Origin: Sphingomonas sp. UNC305MFCol5.2
GTDB lineage: Bacteria; Pseudomonadota; Alphaproteobacteria; Sphingomonadales; Sphingomonadaceae
Length of the DNA: 64,000 nucleotides
Reading direction: 5' to 3'
Assembly (NCBI RefSeq): GCF_000712135.1
Contig: NZ_JOOE01000002.1
Coordinates: 434,001-498,000 of the forward strand
Shown here: positions 1 through 9,026 of the stretch, piece after piece
How the letters are laid out: every line of letters begins with the position of its first letter
How positions within the stretch are numbered: the first letter of the stretch is position 1
The notes under the pieces: model-generated
Seen by the model: only the letters and a program-made list of their open reading frames with translations
Told to the model about the DNA's origin: nothing
Database searches by the model: none
Position numbers and translations under genes: made by a program

Positions 1-177
1 GGCAAGGGCTATACCTACGATCACGACGCCGAGGACGGCTTTTCGGGCGACAATTACTGGCCCGGGGAGATGACGCCCCAGACCTTCTACGCCCCCACCG
101 ATCGCGGCATGGAAAAACGCATCGCCGAGCGCATGGCATGGTGGAACGAGATGCGCGAGAAGCGCCGCGATGGATAG
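1..177 (+). CDS. rarA: Replication-associated recombination protein A (RarA/MgsA), C-terminal fragment
   Basis: Only the last 58 codons are present; the gene enters from the left edge in frame 1 and ends at TAG 175-177. The fragment contains YDHD, an aromatic stretch around DNYWP, then FYAPTDRGMEKRIAERM and a basic tail. This matches the end of RarA-family clamp-loader-like AAA+ ATPases, where YxYxHD is followed by YYxPTxRGxEKxIxERL. RarA is known to act at stalled replication forks. The AAA+ domain lies outside the window, so the call rests on this C-terminal signature alone. Confidence 0.8.
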   Translation, partial: GKGYTYDHDAEDGFSGDNYWPGEMTPQTFYAPTDRGMEKRIAERMAWWNEMREKRRDG

Positions 178-190
178 CGCGCTCCTGTAT

Positions 191-282
191 CCCGGCGGAG
201 GCCGGGGCCCAGTATCGGAGCGGCTAATGGGGTCGACGCACCTCGCGAAGGACATCGCAGCTGGGCCCCGGCCTTCGCCGGG
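191..282. repeat. Inverted repeat (REP/BIME-like) between rarA and the yjbR-like pair
   Basis: The left arm 191-212 (cccggcggaggccggggccc and two more bases) and the right arm 261-282 are reverse complements with one mismatch over 22 nt, separated by 48 nt. Such GC-rich palindromic pairs are typical of dispersed repeats in Sphingomonas genomes and can also end transcripts. Located 13 nt after the rarA stop and ending 18 nt before the next start codon. Confidence 0.7.
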
Positions 283-300
283 GAACAAGGAGGCCGAGAC

Positions 301-648
301 GTGAAGGACTGGGACGACGCCTGCGCCTTCGCCCGCACGCTCCCCGATGTCGAGATGGCGTCGTGGTGGGGCACGCTCTGCCCGAAGATCAACGGCAAGG
401 GCTTCCTGTCGCCTGGCCGGGAGAAAAACAGCTTCGCGCTGATGGTCACCCATCCCGAAAAGGAGATGCTGTTCGAGACCGATCCCGAGACCTTCTGGCA
501 GACCGATCACTATGCCAATTATCCGATGCTTCTCGTCCGCTACGGCACCGTGAGCCGCGAACGGATCGAGCTCTACATCCAGCGCGCCTGGTGGGATCGC
601 GCGAAGAAGCCGCAGCGCGTCGCCGCGGGCATGGCGGAGCGGCCGTGA
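301..648 (+). CDS. YjbR/MmcQ family protein, first of a tandem pair
   Basis: Encodes a 115-residue protein. The GTG start at 301 is supported by AAGGAGG at 287-293. The YjbR/MmcQ (CyaY-like fold) signature is present: an N-terminal helix with a LPDVEMASWWG segment, a central KINGKGF turn, the FETDPETFWQTDHY motif near residue 60, and WWDRA near the C-terminus. The family is described as small double-wing DNA-binding-like proteins with no firm reaction. It overlaps the next gene by 4 nt (GTGA, 645-648), and that neighbour is a diverged duplicate, so the two are probably co-translated. Confidence 0.8.
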   Translation: MKDWDDACAFARTLPDVEMASWWGTLCPKINGKGFLSPGREKNSFALMVTHPEKEMLFETDPETFWQTDHYANYPMLLVRYGTVSRERIELYIQRAWWDRAKKPQRVAAGMAERP

Positions 649-998
649 GCTTCGGCTGGGAGGAAGCGGTCGCCTATACGCTCGGCTTTCCGGGCGTGAC
701 GATGGGCGCGGGCGCCAAGGGTTCGGTCTCGCCGCAGATCCGCGGCCGTCAGATCATCTCGCAGGGGCGTGCAACCGGCACCTACCTCCTTCGCGCCACT
801 CGTGAGGAAATCGAGATACTCAAGGAAACCGATCCGGGAACCTTCTGGCAGACGCCGCAATATCAGGGCTGGCCGACCGTGCTGGTCAACGCCGCAAGCG
901 CGGAGCCCGAGCGAATGAAGCTGCTGATCGCGCGGACATGGTGGGATCGGGCGAGCGGAGCGCAGCGCGTCGCCGCTGGAAAAGTAGAGCGGCCCTGA
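645..998 (+). CDS. YjbR/MmcQ family protein, second of a tandem pair
   Basis: Encodes a 117-residue protein that begins at GTG 645, overlapping the previous stop as GTGA. It keeps the motifs of the upstream gene: KETDPGTFWQTPQYQGWP near residue 60, the TWWDRAS segment, and the closing QRVAAGKVERP, which closely matches QRVAAGMAERP in its neighbour. This shows an ancient tandem duplication. The usual VASWWG segment is replaced by VTMGAGAKGSVSP, so the first half has diverged more than the second. Its stop overlaps the next reading frame. Function is unknown beyond the family. Confidence 0.75.
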   Translation: MSFGWEEAVAYTLGFPGVTMGAGAKGSVSPQIRGRQIISQGRATGTYLLRATREEIEILKETDPGTFWQTPQYQGWPTVLVNAASAEPERMKLLIARTWWDRASGAQRVAAGKVERP

Positions 999-1855
999 AC
1001 TTCACCAGCTTCATCGCGATCGATTGGTCGGGCCAGGCGGTCGAGCGCCCCAGGGGTCTAGCGGTCGCCCATGCCGCTGCGGGCACCGCGGCGCCCGAGC
1101 TGATCGACCGGCGCTGGTCGCGGCAGGACATCCTCGAATGGCTCGAACAGCTCGCCGCCGCCGGCACCCGCGCGCTGATCGGTCTCGACCTCTCCCCCGC
1201 TTTCCCCTTCCACGATGAGGGCGCCTATTTCCCCGGTTGGGATGCTTCGCCGCCGGACGGCCCCGCGCTCTGGAAACTGGTGGACGATCTGAGCGCCAGG
1301 GACCCGCATCTCGCCGCGACCAGCTTCGTCGGCCACGCGCACGCGCGCCGCCATTTCCGCCAGCGCGGCGACTGCGGCGATCTGTTCCCGCCCGGCCGCG
1401 GGCGCTTCCGGGTGTGCGAGCACGGGCAGGAAGCGATGCGGCTCTCGCCGTACAGCTGCTTCAACCTCGTCGGAGCGAGCCAGGTCGGCAAATCGAGCCT
1501 GACGGGCATGCGCGTGCTCCACCGCCTGCGCGGCACGATCGGGCTATGGCCGTTCGATCCGCTGCCCGAAAGCGGACCAGTGCTGGTGGAGATCTACACG
1601 TCGCTAGCCGCGCGGCTCGCGGGGATGCGCAAGGGCATTTCCAAGATACGCGACGCCGAGACACTCGACCTGATGCTCGCCGCGTTCGGATCCGGGCCGC
1701 ACGCCCCGCTTCCCCGCTATGACGACCATGCCACCGACGCGATCCTCTCCGCTGCCTGGCTTCGCGTCGCCGCGTCGCAGCCCGAACTTTGGGCTCCTTC
1801 CGGCCTGACGCCCGATCTGGCACGAACGGAGGGCTGGACCTTCGGCGTTCCCTGA
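995..1855 (+). CDS. DUF429-like protein (predicted RNase H-fold nuclease), unusual start
   Basis: Encodes about 286 residues. Acidic motifs sit in positions typical of DUF429-like RNase H folds: FIAIDWSG near the start, LIGLDLS near residue 65, VLVEIYTS near 195, and YDDHATDAILSAAWLR near 250. The family match is inferred from this pattern. The conserved part begins immediately after the upstream stop, where the sequence reads CCCTGAAC. The equivalent junction between the two yjbR-like genes reads CCGTGAGC with a GTG start, so initiation at CTG 995 is plausible. The only upstream ATG (938) lies inside the previous gene and has no Shine-Dalgarno sequence. The start is therefore uncertain; the body of the gene is convincing. 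Confidence 0.6.
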   Translation: MNFTSFIAIDWSGQAVERPRGLAVAHAAAGTAAPELIDRRWSRQDILEWLEQLAAAGTRALIGLDLSPAFPFHDEGAYFPGWDASPPDGPALWKLVDDLSARDPHLAATSFVGHAHARRHFRQRGDCGDLFPPGRGRFRVCEHGQEAMRLSPYSCFNLVGASQVGKSSLTGMRVLHRLRGTIGLWPFDPLPESGPVLVEIYTSLAARLAGMRKGISKIRDAETLDLMLAAFGSGPHAPLPRYDDHATDAILSAAWLRVAASQPELWAPSGLTPDLARTEGWTFGVP

Positions 1856-1872
1856 AGCAAAGGAGCGCGAAT

Positions 1873-1948
1873 GCCGGATTAGCTCAGCTGGTAGAGCAGC
1901 GGTTTTGTAAACCGAAGGTCGCGGGTTCGATTCCTGCATCCGGCACCA
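1873..1948 (+). tRNA. tRNA-Thr (anticodon TGT)
   Basis: A 76-nt cloverleaf including an encoded CCA tail. The acceptor stem GCCGGAT pairs with ATCCGGC, the D arm carries AGCTCAGCTGGTAGAGC, the anticodon loop 1904-1910 is TTTGTAA with anticodon TGT at 1906-1908 (decodes ACA), and the T arm carries GGTTCGATTCC. It lies 17 nt after the preceding gene and 12 nt before the convergent bioA stop. Confidence 0.95.
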
Positions 1949-1960
1949 TTTGTGGCAGGT

Positions 1961-3211
1961 TCAGGCAAACCGCGCCGCTTCCCCGATCGCGTCCCAGACC
2001 GCATCGAGATCCGCATCGCCGATGCAATAAGGCGGCATCACATAGACGGTGTTGCCCAGCGGCCGCAGCAGCAGGCCGCGATCCGCGAAGAATCGCAACA
2101 GCCGCGGCCCCAGCGCCGAGAGATAGGCCCCCTCCCCCACACCGAGCTCGACCGCCGCAATCGTGCCCAGGGTCCGCGCATTGTGCACGCCCGGAACACC
2201 CGCCAGCCGCTCAAGCCGGACGGCCTGCGCCCTGGCCAGCGCGGCGACTCGCCCGAGCACCGGCTCCTCGCGCCAGATCGCGATGTTCGCGGCGGCCGCG
2301 GCGCAGGCGATCGGATTGGCGGTGTAGCTCGACGAGTGGAAGAACATCCGCGCGCGGTCGTCGGCATAATGCGCGGCGTAGATGGGTTCGGTCGCCATCG
2401 TCACCGCCAGCGGCACCGCGCCGCCGGTCAGCCCCTTGGACAGGCAAAGAATGTCCGGAACCACACTGGCCTGCTCGCAGGCGAGCAAGGTCCCGGTCCT
2501 CCCCCAGCCGGTCATCACTTCATCGGCGATGAACAGCACGCCGTAGCGCGAACAGATGCTGCGCATCTCCGCGAGCGCGCGGGCCGAATAGACCAGCATC
2601 CCGCCGGCGCCCAGCACCAGGGGCTCGACGATCAGCGCTGCTGGTTTCTCCCGGCAGAACGCCTCGAGCACGTCCAGCGTCTCCTGCTCCGCACCGGCCG
2701 CGGGAAACGGGATGGTCGCCACGTCGAACAGCAAGGGGGAATAGGCCTGGTTGAACACGCCGCGCGCGCCGACCGACATCGCGCCGATCGTGTCGCCGTG
2801 ATAGCTGTGCGCCATCACCACGATGCGATGCCGGGGCTCGTCGCGATTCCGCCAGTAGCCGAGCGCCATCTTGAGCGCGACCTCGACGCTGGTCGATCCG
2901 GAATCGGAAAAGAACACGCGTGTCAGCACCGGCGGCATCAGCGCCCGCAATCCCGCCGCGACTGCCTCGGCAGGTGCGTGCGTCCAGCCCGCGAAGATGA
3001 TCTGGTCGAGCTGCCCCGCGGCTTCCCGGATCGCCGCCATGATGGCGGGGTGACAATGGCCATGCGTCGTGACCCACCAGGAGGAAATGGCATCGACGAT
3101 CCGCCGTCCGTCCGCGGTATGGAGCACCGCACCCTCGGCGCGCACCACTTCGGGGATCGGTTCGCCGAGACCATGCTGGGTGAACGGATGCCAGATGGCG
3201 GAATCGCTCAC
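1961..3211 (-). CDS. bioA: Adenosylmethionine-8-amino-7-oxononanoate aminotransferase
   Basis: Encodes 416 residues, normal for BioA. It transfers an amino group from S-adenosylmethionine to 8-amino-7-oxononanoate, giving 7,8-diaminopelargonate in biotin synthesis. Visible features of this class III PLP aminotransferase are the N-terminal [22 protein letters not shown] near residue 45, [15 protein letters not shown] near 100, HSYHGDT near 135, [14 protein letters not shown] near 228 and the PLP lysine in CLSKGLTGG (K259). The chosen start is the GTG whose bases overlap the bioD stop (GTGA at 3211-3208). A longer reading frame up to 3283 would run into bioD. Last gene of bioF-bioD-bioA. Confidence 0.95.
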   Translation of the reverse strand: MSDSAIWHPFTQHGLGEPIPEVVRAEGAVLHTADGRRIVDAISSWWVTTHGHCHPAIMAAIREAAGQLDQIIFAGWTHAPAEAVAAGLRALMPPVLTRVFFSDSGSTSVEVALKMALGYWRNRDEPRHRIVVMAHSYHGDTIGAMSVGARGVFNQAYSPLLFDVATIPFPAAGAEQETLDVLEAFCREKPAALIVEPLVLGAGGMLVYSARALAEMRSICSRYGVLFIADEVMTGWGRTGTLLACEQASVVPDILCLSKGLTGGAVPLAVTMATEPIYAAHYADDRARMFFHSSSYTANPIACAAAAANIAIWREEPVLGRVAALARAQAVRLERLAGVPGVHNARTLGTIAAVELGVGEGAYLSALGPRLLRFFADRGLLLRPLGNTVYVMPPYCIGDADLDAVWDAIGEAARFA

Positions 3212-3831
3212 ACGAATTCCTCGATATCGAAGGCGCCGGCAAATGCCGCCGCCAACGTCGCGGCATCGAGCGGATCCAGCCATGGCAGGCGGCCCAGCCG
3301 CCGCACGCGCCCGATGCGCGCGATCGTCTCCTCGCTGTCGGGCACCGATGGCCCCACAAAGGCGACTCCGAGGATCGGGACGTGGCGTGCGCGCAGCGCT
3401 TCGATCGAGAGGAGGCTATGGTTGATCGTCCCGAGCGCGGTGCGCGCGACGAGCACCACGGGAGCCCGCCACCGCGCGAACAGATCCGCATAGAGCAAGT
3501 CGTCGCGGATGGGGACGAGAACGCCCCCCGCCCCTTCGACCACGAGCGGTCCATCGAGTAAAGGGAGCGCCAGTCTCTCTGCATCGATGCAAACACCATC
3601 GAGCGATGCCGCACGATGCGGCGAGCAAGGCGTACTCAGGCGATAGGCTTCGGGCAGCACCGATTTCACGCCGAGCGCGGCCACGCGGGCGCTGTCGCCG
3701 CCATCGTCGAGCCCGGCCTGGATCGGTTTCCAGTAAGTCGCTCCCGTCGCGGCGGCGAGGCCGGCCGCGAACACGGTCTTGCCGACATCGGTATCGGTGC
3801 CGGTGACGACGAGATCGCGCCGGCCCGTCAT
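3208..3831 (-). CDS. bioD: Dethiobiotin synthetase
   Basis: Encodes 207 residues. It closes the ureido ring of dethiobiotin from 7,8-diaminopelargonate, CO2 and ATP. The P-loop GTDTDVGKT is at residues 11-19. YWKPIQAG follows near 33, and [11 protein letters not shown] near 97 is the BioD substrate and Mg region. The ATG at 3831 overlaps the bioF stop as ATGA, and its own stop overlaps the bioA start. The middle gene of a tightly coupled operon. The call is secure. Confidence 0.95.
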   Translation of the reverse strand: MTGRRDLVVTGTDTDVGKTVFAAGLAAATGATYWKPIQAGLDDGGDSARVAALGVKSVLPEAYRLSTPCSPHRAASLDGVCIDAERLALPLLDGPLVVEGAGGVLVPIRDDLLYADLFARWRAPVVLVARTALGTINHSLLSIEALRARHVPILGVAFVGPSVPDSEETIARIGRVRRLGRLPWLDPLDAATLAAAFAGAFDIEEFV

Positions 3832-4949
3832 TGCACCGCTGCGATGGCCGCGGCGAGCGCATCGACATCCGCAAGGGTCGCATTGAGCGTCAGCGAGATG
3901 CGCAGCCGCGCGGTGCCAGCCGGCACTGTCGGTGGGCGAATGCCACGAACGTCGAAACCCTGGCCCTGCAGCGCAGCGGCGAGCGCCATGGCGGGCGCGT
4001 CGTCGCCGACGATCAGGGGCAGGATCTGGCTGCCTGTCGGCCGGACGCCGCAGACGGCCAGGGCGCGCTCGGCGTGCGCGACAAGCGCGCGGAGCGCGGC
4101 GCGGCGCCCGGGCTCGTCGACAAGGCAACGCAATGCCTCGCGGACCGCGGCCGCCATCAAGGGTGAAGGCGCGGTCGAGAAGATGAATGGACGTGCGCGA
4201 TTGACCATGAAGTCGCGCAACGTCGCCGGCAGGCAAAGCAAGGCGCCCTCGCACCCCAGCGCCTTGCCGCAGGTATGGAGCGTGACGATGTTGTCCGCCC
4301 CGTGGAGGTCACCGGCGAGCCCCGAACCGTCCTGGCCGAACACCCCGGTCGCATGCGCCTCGTCGATGAGCAGGAAAGCGTCATGCCGTCCGGCGATGCC
4401 GACGAGATCGGCGAGCGGCGCGCGATCGCCGTCCATCGAGTAGAGGCTCTCCACCGCGATCCACGCCCGCCCCGTTCCGCCGCGCCGGCGCCAGTCCGCT
4501 ATCGCATCCTCGAACGCACCGGCATCGTTATGCGCGACGCCGATCGTTTCAGCGCGTCCAAGCCGCATGCCGTCATGGGCGCTCGCATGAATGAGCGCGT
4601 CGTAGACCAGGAGGTCGCCGCGTTGCGGAAGCGCGGCGAAGGCCGCGACATTTGCCGCATAGCCGCTCGAGAAGAACAACGCCGCCTCCGCCCCCAAGAA
4701 CGCCGCGGCCTCGGCCTCGAGCATTGCGTGCTCGGGGTCGTTGCCGCGCAGCAGCCGGGATCCCCCCGAGCCGACGGGCACGCCGCGCGCGATCGCGTCT
4801 TGCACCGCTTCCGCGAGGCGCGAAGCGGTGCCGAGCGCCAGATAATCGTTCGAGGCGAAATCCACGCCCAGACGCGGCCGGAGGGTCCGGAGGCGCCCGA
4901 GCGCTTCCAGCCGTTCAAGATCTTCGAGATGCTGGCCGAGCCGCGACAT
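3828..4949 (-). CDS. bioF: 8-amino-7-oxononanoate synthase
   Basis: Encodes 373 residues. It condenses pimeloyl-ACP/CoA with L-alanine, the first step of biotin ring assembly. Features of this alpha-oxoamine synthase are [10 protein letters not shown] at 31-40, [10 protein letters not shown] near 60, HASAHDG at 121-127, [13 protein letters not shown] at 193-205 and the PLP lysine K229 in HTCGKALG. First gene of the operon. No bioB or bioC lies next to it here, so the remaining biotin genes must be elsewhere. Confidence 0.95.
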   Translation of the reverse strand: MSRLGQHLEDLERLEALGRLRTLRPRLGVDFASNDYLALGTASRLAEAVQDAIARGVPVGSGGSRLLRGNDPEHAMLEAEAAAFLGAEAALFFSSGYAANVAAFAALPQRGDLLVYDALIHASAHDGMRLGRAETIGVAHNDAGAFEDAIADWRRRGGTGRAWIAVESLYSMDGDRAPLADLVGIAGRHDAFLLIDEAHATGVFGQDGSGLAGDLHGADNIVTLHTCGKALGCEGALLCLPATLRDFMVNRARPFIFSTAPSPLMAAAVREALRCLVDEPGRRAALRALVAHAERALAVCGVRPTGSQILPLIVGDDAPAMALAAALQGQGFDVRGIRPPTVPAGTARLRISLTLNATLADVDALAAAIAAVQ

Positions 4950-5024
4950 TGCGCGGGACCTGTAACGATAATCCCGACCAAGACCAGCGCCTGCGGCGAA
5001 ACGGCGGCAAGCGCTGGAGCCCCT

Positions 5025-5198
5025 TCACCGTCGTCGCGAAGGGAGCGAACTCCAGAACGCAATGGCGAGGAGCAATGTCAGGCCTGCCGCCATCACACCA
5101 AGCCCCGCGGAGCGCAGTTCGCGTGCGACCGACATCGCGATCTTGATGAGCACGATCAGCGCGGCGAACCAGAGCAGCGCCCGGCAAAAAAGCAGCAC
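5025..5198 (-). CDS. Possible small two-helix membrane protein
   Basis: A minus-strand frame ending at 5025 encodes about 57 residues from a GTG at 5198, with AAAGGCGGA just upstream. It contains two hydrophobic stretches, LLWFAALIVLIKIAM and MAAGLTLLLAIAFW, separated by a short charged loop (ARELRSAG), and a basic tail SLPSRRR. That pattern suggests a two-pass inner-membrane peptide. No family is recognised. It lies between the MipA-like gene and bioF on the same strand. The start is uncertain because the open frame continues to 5420. Confidence 0.35.
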   Translation of the reverse strand: MLLFCRALLWFAALIVLIKIAMSVARELRSAGLGVMAAGLTLLLAIAFWSSLPSRRR

Positions 5199-5322
5199 TC
5201 CGCCTTTGGCAGCCAAGTTCGTGGTCTTCCTGTCTGGAGGCGATGCTTCGCGAATGCGGGGGCGCTCAACCGACGACTGGGGCGCCCCCGCGAGGGAGAA
5301 CGGAGGCGCTCCGGCAGCCGCT

Positions 5323-6153
5323 TCAGAAGTTGTAGCTGACGAAGGCGATGCCGTAGGGCTGCGTCTTCCGCTTGACGATCGGGCTATCCTTGACGTCGCC
5401 CAACAGCCTGGTGACACCACCGACGACGCCCACGCCGATCCGATCGGTCAGGCGATATTGCAGGCCGAGATCCGCCTTCGCATCGATGAAGCCGCTGCCC
5501 GCGCGAAATTGCGGGAGCCCCGATGCCAGCGATTGTTGCGCGGTCACCCCGAAATAGCGGTTGTTGTGCTTCCGGTCGCCATAGGTCGTCCCGATCGACG
5601 GATTGAGCGTCAGCTTCTCGCTGATCATCACCGGGTGGGACAGGCTCGCGTCGACGAGGAAGCCCTTGGTGCTGCCGGCGAAAATCTTGGTGGTGCCGAG
5701 CGTGGCCTCGAACCCGAACTGGCGAAGCTTCACGAACCCGCGCGCGCCGAGCCCCAGCGAAAGCTTGCCGATGCCCGGCGGCGCATCCTTCGCACGATAC
5801 CCGACTGCGGGCGTGAGGCCGACGCCCACCGTCACGCTCTCGCTGTCGAAGAGGTTGGCGCCGATGCCGTCCTGAAAATTGACGAAGAAGCGGTCGAACT
5901 GGATGTCGATCGCCGGTAGCGGCTGGAAGCGGTATTTCTTCGCTCCCTGATATGCCGGCATATAGGCCCCGCCGATGCCGATCGAGATATGATCGCCGCC
6001 TTCCCCGTTCCCGGCCCCTTCGAATTGGACCGGCACCGCGGCCTCCGCCTCGGCCGGAATCGTCGCTTGCGCCAACGCCGCGTCGGACCAGAAGAACAGC
6101 GGCACGGCCATGATCGCCGCAACGCCACCGCACATCATCTTTGTAAAGTTCAT
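5323..6153 (-). CDS. MipA/OmpV family outer-membrane protein
   Basis: Encodes 276 residues. The N-terminus MNFTKMMCGGVAAIMAVPLFFW to ALAQA is a typical signal peptide. The mature part alternates short beta strands and ends in the aromatic C-terminus FVSYNF, as expected for an outer-membrane barrel. GIGGAYMPAYQGAKKYRFQP near residue 63 is the characteristic opening of MipA/OmpV proteins. The family scaffolds murein-synthesising enzymes or acts as an adhesin or porin; which applies here cannot be told. The ATG at 6153 is preferred over the upstream GTG because it gives a normal signal peptide. It follows a small gene and a FecIR-TonB cassette on the same strand. Confidence 0.8.
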   Translation of the reverse strand: MNFTKMMCGGVAAIMAVPLFFWSDAALAQATIPAEAEAAVPVQFEGAGNGEGGDHISIGIGGAYMPAYQGAKKYRFQPLPAIDIQFDRFFVNFQDGIGANLFDSESVTVGVGLTPAVGYRAKDAPPGIGKLSLGLGARGFVKLRQFGFEATLGTTKIFAGSTKGFLVDASLSHPVMISEKLTLNPSIGTTYGDRKHNNRYFGVTAQQSLASGLPQFRAGSGFIDAKADLGLQYRLTDRIGVGVVGGVTRLLGDVKDSPIVKRKTQPYGIAFVSYNF

Positions 6154-6186
6154 GGATAATCCCACCAATTGAGTGTTTCTATGAGT

Positions 6187-6555
6187 TCAGTTCCAGCGAA
6201 TCGCCGGGAAGCAGCTTCCGTCGAAGATGAAGTGATTCCTCTCGGCCCTGGGCCGGGCGCGCCGGTGCTGCCGCGACGGATCGACGAGATCGTCGATCTC
6301 CTCGATTTTCCGGGAGCCGAAGCCGGCTTCGCCGAGCCGCTCACGCTCGGCCTCGACCCGGGCAGCTCCGTGGACCCGGCAGAGGATCGCATAGCGGCGC
6401 AACGCCTCGAGCCGCGGATTGGCGAGCGGCAGGGGGCCGGTCGGCAATCCGAGGATCCAGCCACGCTTGCGGCTTCCGGACCGCAGGCTCGAGACCGGAT
6501 CCTTGCGCGACAAGGCGATCACCGCCCTTTCGAGCGGCGTCAATTCTTCGGACAT
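6187..6555 (-). CDS. Hypothetical protein downstream of TonB receptor
   Basis: Encodes 122 residues. The start at ATG 6555 is chosen because GGAAGGAG stands just upstream; an in-frame start at 6585 lacks this. The protein is hydrophilic, with a helical, charged first half (MSEELTPLERAVIALSRKD), a GPLPLANPRLEALRRYAIL segment near residue 45 and an Arg-rich region. There is no signal peptide and no membrane segment. No family is recognised. It lies about 110 nt after the TonB receptor and 33 nt before the MipA-like gene, so it may share a transcript with the sigma/FecR/receptor cassette. Confidence 0.6.
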   Translation of the reverse strand: MSEELTPLERAVIALSRKDPVSSLRSGSRKRGWILGLPTGPLPLANPRLEALRRYAILCRVHGAARVEAERERLGEAGFGSRKIEEIDDLVDPSRQHRRARPRAERNHFIFDGSCFPAIRWN

Positions 6556-6665
6556 CAGGGCTTTCTCCTTCCTGCCCTGAGACACCGACAGGTTGGAGGA
6601 CCCTCACCAAAAAAATGAGAAGGCGTGGTGCCGAAATGCGAAAGGCGCTTACACCTTGTGCGCGC

Positions 6666-9026
6666 TCAGAAGCGCGCGTCGAATCCCAGCCGGACCGTCC
6701 GGGGCCGCAAGGGCGTAACCTGGTTCTGGCGGCTCAGCCCAAAGGGATTTCCGAACGCGAAGGTGTTCGCGCGCGCGTCACCGATGTTGGAAATGTCCAG
6801 CGAGATGCCGAAGCGGGCGAAATCGAGCCGGGCGCCGATCGCGCCGGTGACATACTGCCCTTGTCTCACGTCCAGAGGCGGAGTCGCGCCCAGATGCGAT
6901 TGGCCGACATAATGCGCCGAAGCCTCGCCCGTCAGCGTGACTTCGTGCGCCAGCTCGAACCGCCACTGGCTGCCGATCCGCACTCCGTCCCTCGGGATGT
7001 TCGGCAGCGTGATCGCAGCTGCGTTCGCGGCCGCCGAATCCGCTCCAGTCAAGTTGCTGTAGTTGAAGAAGCCGGAAGTCGTCAGCGTCCAGACCGGCGA
7101 GGCGCGCCACGTGACATCGAGGTCGAGCCCATAGATTCTGCCGTTGCCGATATTGGCGGTGACGGGAAGGCCGGAGCGGTCCACGAGATCTGCCTGAACA
7201 TGATTCCAATCCACCGCGAAGGCGGCGGCGCGGACGGACAATCGGTCCCTGGCAGTATCTCGCCAGCGAATGCCGAGCTCAACTTCACTCAGATCATCGG
7301 CCTCGAACTGCTGGCTTCGCGTGGCCGATCCGGATGCCACCGCAAAGCCGCCGGGACGAAACCCCGGCTGATAATGGAGGAAGGCCGACAGCGAAGAGTT
7401 CATGTGCCAATCGAGCGCGGCGCTCCACGCAAAGCGCATCCGCGGGCGCGACGATTCCTCGCCTCCGCCGCGAACGTCGTCGAGCAGCTTCCCCGCGCCA
7501 TCCGAGACGGTCAGTCGCCCCCCGCCGGTCACCGTCAATGACGAAGCAATCGGATAAGAGGCTTGTCCGAAGACGGAGAACTCCACTTGCCGATTGCGTA
7601 CGCCCGCGATCTGGCCGGGATTGTCGGGAGACCCCAGGAAGCGCGAGAGACGGCTCACGCTGTAGATCCCCGACATGCCGGCTACCCAAGGGGTTCGCCG
7701 CCCGCCGCCCGAAAGCCGCGTCTCGTTCGAAAGGAGCGCGATATTGTTCTTCTCTTCGAAGCGCCGGGGCGATGCCGTGCCGTCGGAGCCGGTCGCATCG
7801 AACACCGTTACCAGATCGTGCCAGACGAACGATGTCGTGGTGACGAGTTCGCTGCTTCCGAACACCGGGCGCCGCGCGGTGACATAAGCGAGGCGGTAAT
7901 CGTTGCGGAACGGCTGCGCGAGGGCATTGCTGCGTTCGAGCGGCGGATCGCCGCGCAACGTATATTGCCCGTCCGCAGTCCCGATATTCTGGACCACCGA
8001 CCCGAGATCGACTGTCCATCCCGCCAGATCTTCCACGCGGAACGTCAGACGCTGGCCGAAGCTCAGGCTGTCGTTGATGTCGCGCAGATTGCGCGAGGGA
8101 TCGTCGATATAGCCGGGCTCGCGCGTGCCGTAGACGACGAGACGCAGCGCCATCCGGCCCTTGGCGAGCGGCAGATTGAGCATCGCGGCGACGTCTCCCC
8201 CTGTTCCGCCGAAGCGCGTCGCGCTGGCCCCGATGGACGCAGTCGCATAAGTCTCCGTGCTGTCGGGGAGGTTGGGGACGAGCCGCACCACCCCTCCCAG
8301 CGAGCCGGCGCCGTACAGTGTGCCCTGCGGGCCGGCGAGTATCTCCACGCGCTTCAGGTCATAGAGATTGAGGTCGGGATCCGGCGCATTGTAGTTGAGC
8401 CGCGCGTCACCCCAATATTGCCCCACGGTCGCCTGGGTGGGGCCATTGAAGCTGCTGTCGGAGATTCCGCGCACATAGAGCTTGTTGCGCCCGCGGCCGA
8501 GATTGGTCGAGCTGAGCGTCGGCAGCGTATCGGTGAGCGCGGCCGTTCCTCGCGATCCGTTGCGCGAAAGCCAGGCCCGCTCGAAATCGATTATCTTGGC
8601 CGACCCCGGATAATTGTCGATCAGCATGTTCTGCTTGCTAGCGGTAACGACGATCTCTTCCGGCTCGGCGGGCGGATCGGGCGTTTCGACGATGGCCGGC
8701 TTCTGCCGGACCGGACGGAGCTTCACCCGCGCCCGTATGATCCTGACGGTGACCTTGTCGTAGAACACGGCCTCGGCGCCCGTTCCCTGCAACGCCCGGT
8801 CGAGCGCGGCGCGGGCGGAAAACTTGCCGCGCACTCCCGGCGAAAGGCGGCCCGCGAGTTCCGGATCGGTGACGGCGACGGTGATCCCCGCTTTCGCTCC
8901 GATGGCGGCCGCGACTTCGCCGAGTGGACCCGGCGCGATGTTGAACATCTCGGCCTGGGCGACATCGGCCGCGCCGAGGCCGAACGCGATCGCGACGACA
9001 GCCGCCGCCCGCTTATCGCCCCGCAC
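6666..9026 (-). CDS. TonB-dependent receptor with N-terminal STN signalling domain (cassette 1)
   Basis: Encodes 786 residues starting at GTG 9026, which overlaps the fecR-like stop by 14 nt. Signal peptide to about residue 25, then a secretin/TonB N-terminal (STN) domain (MFNIAPGPLGEVAAAIGAKAGI onward, roughly 27-100), a TonB-box region EEIVVTASK near 128, a plug with YVRGISDSSF and LAGPQGTLYGAGSLGGVVR, and a barrel ending in LGFDARF. STN-bearing receptors signal ligand binding to a periplasmic FecR. That fits the adjacent anti-sigma and sigma genes. The ligand cannot be read from sequence; siderophore or another chelate is the family expectation. Confidence 0.9.
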   Translation of the reverse strand: MRGDKRAAAVVAIAFGLGAADVAQAEMFNIAPGPLGEVAAAIGAKAGITVAVTDPELAGRLSPGVRGKFSARAALDRALQGTGAEAVFYDKVTVRIIRARVKLRPVRQKPAIVETPDPPAEPEEIVVTASKQNMLIDNYPGSAKIIDFERAWLSRNGSRGTAALTDTLPTLSSTNLGRGRNKLYVRGISDSSFNGPTQATVGQYWGDARLNYNAPDPDLNLYDLKRVEILAGPQGTLYGAGSLGGVVRLVPNLPDSTETYATASIGASATRFGGTGGDVAAMLNLPLAKGRMALRLVVYGTREPGYIDDPSRNLRDINDSLSFGQRLTFRVEDLAGWTVDLGSVVQNIGTADGQYTLRGDPPLERSNALAQPFRNDYRLAYVTARRPVFGSSELVTTTSFVWHDLVTVFDATGSDGTASPRRFEEKNNIALLSNETRLSGGGRRTPWVAGMSGIYSVSRLSRFLGSPDNPGQIAGVRNRQVEFSVFGQASYPIASSLTVTGGGRLTVSDGAGKLLDDVRGGGEESSRPRMRFAWSAALDWHMNSSLSAFLHYQPGFRPGGFAVASGSATRSQQFEADDLSEVELGIRWRDTARDRLSVRAAAFAVDWNHVQADLVDRSGLPVTANIGNGRIYGLDLDVTWRASPVWTLTTSGFFNYSNLTGADSAAANAAAITLPNIPRDGVRIGSQWRFELAHEVTLTGEASAHYVGQSHLGATPPLDVRQGQYVTGAIGARLDFARFGISLDISNIGDARANTFAFGNPFGLSRQNQVTPLRPRTVRLGFDARF

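Noticed and set aside
6615..7541. Long plus-strand open frames opposite the TonB receptors (also 7563-9044, 10955-12982 and 14011-15906)
   Set aside because: They are antisense to well-supported receptor genes, have Arg/His/Asp-rich translations without domains, and arise from high-GC third-position bias.
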